Shown piece after piece: positions 63,148-64,000 of a stretch of DNA of 64,000 nt (position 1 is the first letter of the stretch; each line of letters starts with the position of its first letter). A model generated the notes under the pieces. It searched no databases and was not told the DNA's origin. It saw nothing but the letters and a program-made list of their open reading frames with translations. This DNA is from Candidatus Saccharicenans sp. (GTDB lineage: Bacteria > Acidobacteriota > Aminicenantia > Aminicenantales > Saccharicenantaceae), in the NCBI GenBank assembly GCA_017992175.1, contig JAGOPD010000006.1, forward strand, positions 1-64,000. Reading direction: 5' to 3'. The translations under genes were made by a program, and so were the position numbers.

Positions 63148-64000
63148 TTGTTTCTTCTTCCAGTACAGATAAGCCGGGACCCCAAGAAAAATAATACCCA
63201 GTCCGGCCATGGAATTTAAAAAGTCCTTGATTAAGGAATTAACTGAAATGGCCAGAGCAGCCAGAACAAAAAGAGCTGGAGCCCAGGGATAACCCCAGGT
63301 TTTATATGGCCTGGGCAGGTCAGGCCTTTTGCGCCGGAGAATAAAAACGCCAGTCACTGTCAGAGCAAAAAAGATCCATTCACCAAAAATCACATAGGTA
63401 AAAAGCTGTTTGAAGGTCCCTGACAGGCTGAGAACTATGCTCCACAGGCTGATAGCTATGATCGAGACATAGGGAGTCTTAAATTTAGGATGAAGCTTAG
63501 CTATTGACTTAAAAAACAATTTGTCCTGAGACATCGCATAATAGACCCGCGGGGAGCAAAGCATGTTCTGGTTGGCCGAGCCCAGGATGGAGAAAAGGAT
63601 AATGACAGAGATAATAGAAGCTCCCAGTGGCCCAACCGCTGCCATCATCGCCTCGGCCGCGACTCGATCCGAAGCAGCGATCGCCGAAGCTGGTAAAATA
63701 TACAGGTAGGCCAGATTAGCCAGCAGATAAATTATAATAACACTAAAAAGTCCAATCAGAATTCCCAGCGGCAGATTTTTTTCTGGATTTTTTACTTCCC
63801 CGGCACTGTAGGTGGCTGTTTCCCAGCCTTTGTAAGCCCAGAAGGTGGCAATCAGGGCAACTCCAAAACTGCTAAGTAAATCAAGCGAGAATTTTCCCGA
63901 CTGAGGATTGACAAAATTGCCCGGGTCGCCTTTTCCTGAAAGAAAAACAGCCGCACAGATACCAAAGATGCCGACCGTTTTTATTACCGTCAATAGATTC
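63139..64000 (-). CDS. APC-family amino-acid permease, N-terminal part beyond the window
   Basis: The frame is open to the right edge (upstream codons read Asn-Leu before LTVIKTVGIFG), so 287 residues are the C-terminal portion of a permease of about 440-470. The TTG at 63993 is not a true start. Seven or so membrane segments follow, with GWETATYSAGEVKNPEKNLP, typical of the middle loop of APC transporters, and KTWGYPWAPALFVL near the end. It imports amino acids in symport or exchange; substrate unknown. Position beside hutI suggests histidine or its products, but this is only context. Confidence 0.88.
   Translation of the reverse strand, partial: NLLTVIKTVGIFGICAAVFLSGKGDPGNFVNPQSGKFSLDLLSSFGVALIATFWAYKGWETATYSAGEVKNPEKNLPLGILIGLFSVIIIYLLANLAYLYILPASAIAASDRVAAEAMMAAVGPLGASIISVIILFSILGSANQNMLCSPRVYYAMSQDKLFFKSIAKLHPKFKTPYVSIIAISLWSIVLSLSGTFKQLFTYVIFGEWIFFALTVTGVFILRRKRPDLPRPYKTWGYPWAPALFVLAALAISVNSLIKDFLNSMAGLGIIFLGVPAYLYWKKKQED

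Overview
The window reads as one continuous piece of bacterial chromosome, about half G+C, densely coded, with no insertion sequence, prophage, CRISPR array or rRNA visible. The organism is a Gram-negative-type (diderm) bacterium: MurE carries the DNPR motif of meso-diaminopimelate ligases, there are predicted outer-membrane and periplasmic proteins, and PE-type lipid synthesis (pssA, psd) is present. An archaeal-type fructose-bisphosphate aldolase/phosphatase, LarA/LarB, inositol-phosphate synthase, several secreted peptidases and histidine catabolism suggest a deep-branching heterotroph. I would guess Candidatus Aminicenantes or a relative, but this is inference from gene content only.

Layout. 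1-7392 (minus): two very large, translationally adjacent genes of unknown function; the first product has a Tat signal and the second runs off the left edge. 7591-13548: membrane sulfatase-like hydrolase, CDP-alcohol phosphatidyltransferase, small stress-type membrane protein, DUF456 protein, LarA-family racemase and OsmC protein. 13759-21749: secreted C69 dipeptidase, secreted GH38 mannosidase-like enzyme, inositol-3-phosphate synthase and a divergent CDP-alcohol phosphatidyltransferase (likely inositol-lipid module). 21771-24534: GlmU with an eroded uridylyltransferase half, a TPR protein, LarB. 24632-29011: dnaG-rpoD, a tRNA with CAT anticodon, a zinc-ribbon coiled-coil protein. 28954-35841 (minus): gyrB, gyrA, acyl-CoA synthetase. 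36262-41264: two paralogous M28 peptidases in opposite orientation around an outer-membrane-type protein and a periplasmic cyclophilin. 41305-46049: psd-pssA, M23 peptidase, FBP aldolase/phosphatase, NUDIX-DUF2007 fusion. 46167-61855: a compact 14-gene division and cell-wall (dcw) cluster from mraZ to ftsZ, without murB or ddl. 61842-64000: hutI overlapping ftsZ, and a convergent amino-acid permease cut by the right edge.

Regulation. Many genes have readable sigma70-type promoters, mostly with 17-bp spacers. The mraZ promoter is followed by three (C/T)GGGA boxes at an exact 10-bp period, the last covering the start codon: a textbook MraZ operator. Two promoters sit so close to their ATG that the transcripts should be leaderless or nearly so.

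The most novel material is the giant Tat-linked gene pair at the left end. Other points of note are the degenerate GlmU N-terminal domain, the LarA/LarB pair, the inositol-lipid module and the ftsZ-hutI overlap.
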